From Candidatus Krumholzibacteriota bacterium (GTDB lineage: Bacteria > Krumholzibacteriota > Krumholzibacteriia > Krumholzibacteriales > Krumholzibacteriaceae): 6,757 nucleotides of DNA. The stretch covers positions 1-6,757 of the forward strand of contig DAOVFR010000141.1 of assembly GCA_030672805.1 (NCBI GenBank), in the 5' to 3' direction. Below the pieces are notes generated by a model. The model was not told where the DNA came from and made no database searches. It saw only the letters and a list, made by a program, of their open reading frames with translations. Below, piece after piece: positions 6,415-6,757 of this stretch (the stretch's first letter is position 1; each line of letters opens with the position of its first letter). Position numbers and translations under genes: made by a program.

Positions 6415-6757
6415 AGATCCTGCAGCTCTGCGCGGTCGATTTCACCGCGTACCATCTCCTGAGGCCGCTCGGCCTTGGTCTCAGGGATGCGGGTTTCGAC
6501 GTCACCTTCTGTTGCTCGCCGGGAAAGGGACTCGACCTTCTCGGACGGGAGGGGTTCGGGATCGAGCCCGTACCGATATCGCGGAGTTACAACATCGCCC
6601 GCCACATGGTTTCTTTCGCCCGCATACACAGGCTCCTGCGGCGCGGGCGGTTCGATATCCTCCATGCCCATACTCCCGTTGCGGGGCTCATCGGGAGAGC
6701 CGCCGCGAGACTCGCCGGTGTGAGTGCCATTGTCTATTCCGCGCATGGGTTCTACTT
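6408..6757 (+). CDS. Second GT4-like glycosyltransferase, 3'-truncated by window edge
   Basis: The frame from ATG 6408 is open to the end of the window: 116 codons plus two bases. The protein starts MVKILQLCAVDFTAYHLLRP and reads like the N-terminal acceptor-side Rossmann half of a GT4 enzyme. It has a short first strand, LRDAGFDVTFCCSPG (about 25-39), ISRSYNIARH (about 58-67), FDILHAHTPVAGLIGR (about 83-98) and AIVYSAHGFY at the edge. The 'D-hydrophobic-H-x-HTP..G..GR' stretch followed by 'VY.AHGF' is the pattern of capsule/exopolysaccharide transferases of the CapM/EpsD type. The donor-binding half lies outside the window, so sugar specificity cannot be judged. A good ribosome binding site precedes the start. 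The 7-nt overlap with the previous gene points to one transcript and probably a shared glycan. Confidence 0.82.
   Translation, partial: MVKILQLCAVDFTAYHLLRPLGLGLRDAGFDVTFCCSPGKGLDLLGREGFGIEPVPISRSYNIARHMVSFARIHRLLRRGRFDILHAHTPVAGLIGRAAARLAGVSAIVYSAHGFY

Noticed and set aside
6249..6746. Minus-strand frame (165 codons) and a + strand frame at 6475-6723 over the right end
   Set aside because: The true gene here is the truncated glycosyltransferase from ATG 6408, which has family motifs and a ribosome binding site.
1..6757. Search for a novel system, mobile element, CRISPR array or RNA gene
   Set aside because: Every coding stretch belongs to a recognised family. I found no transposase, integrase, terminal repeats, spaced direct repeats or tRNA-like folds by eye.

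Overview
The window is about 60% GC by eye, densely packed and read entirely from the + strand. It looks like a chromosomal segment of a Gram-negative (diderm) bacterium. The recX-alaS order is widespread in bacteria. A periplasmic, Wza-like polysaccharide export protein and a phosphoheptose isomerase both fit a cell with an outer membrane and heptose-containing glycans. AGG is used heavily for arginine in all the genes, with no visible change in composition between them, so there is no sign of recent transfer. I cannot fix the phylum from this sequence.

Region 1 (1-3096) is housekeeping. The 3' part of recX (recombination regulator) enters from the left edge and overlaps by 29 nt a complete alaS (alanyl-tRNA synthetase, 894 aa) carrying every expected domain and catalytic or editing motif.

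Region 2 (3097-3208) is the only sizeable non-coding gap. Its 112 nt hold a GC hairpin, a T-rich stretch and a second, longer imperfect hairpin just ahead of a good ribosome binding site. It separates the housekeeping pair from the glycan genes and is the likely place for a terminator and/or promoter, though no textbook -35/-10 pair or terminator can be read.

Region 3 (3209-6757) is the start of a surface-polysaccharide operon: a secreted Poly_export/SLBB outer-membrane export protein; gmhA, joined to it by an ATGA stop/start overlap; a GT4-like glycosyltransferase starting at GTG 39 nt later; and the 5' part of a second GT4-like glycosyltransferase overlapping the previous gene by 7 nt and running off the right edge. 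Together they suggest heptose precursor synthesis, sugar transfer to a lipid-linked glycan and export through the outer membrane. Chain-length regulator, flippase, polymerase and later heptose-pathway genes are not in view.

I see no mobile element, CRISPR array, tRNA or rRNA, and no clearly new system. The points most worth a second look are the intergenic hairpins, the tight coupling of exporter to gmhA, and the exporter's predicted non-lipidated N-terminus with a hydrophobic C-terminal segment.
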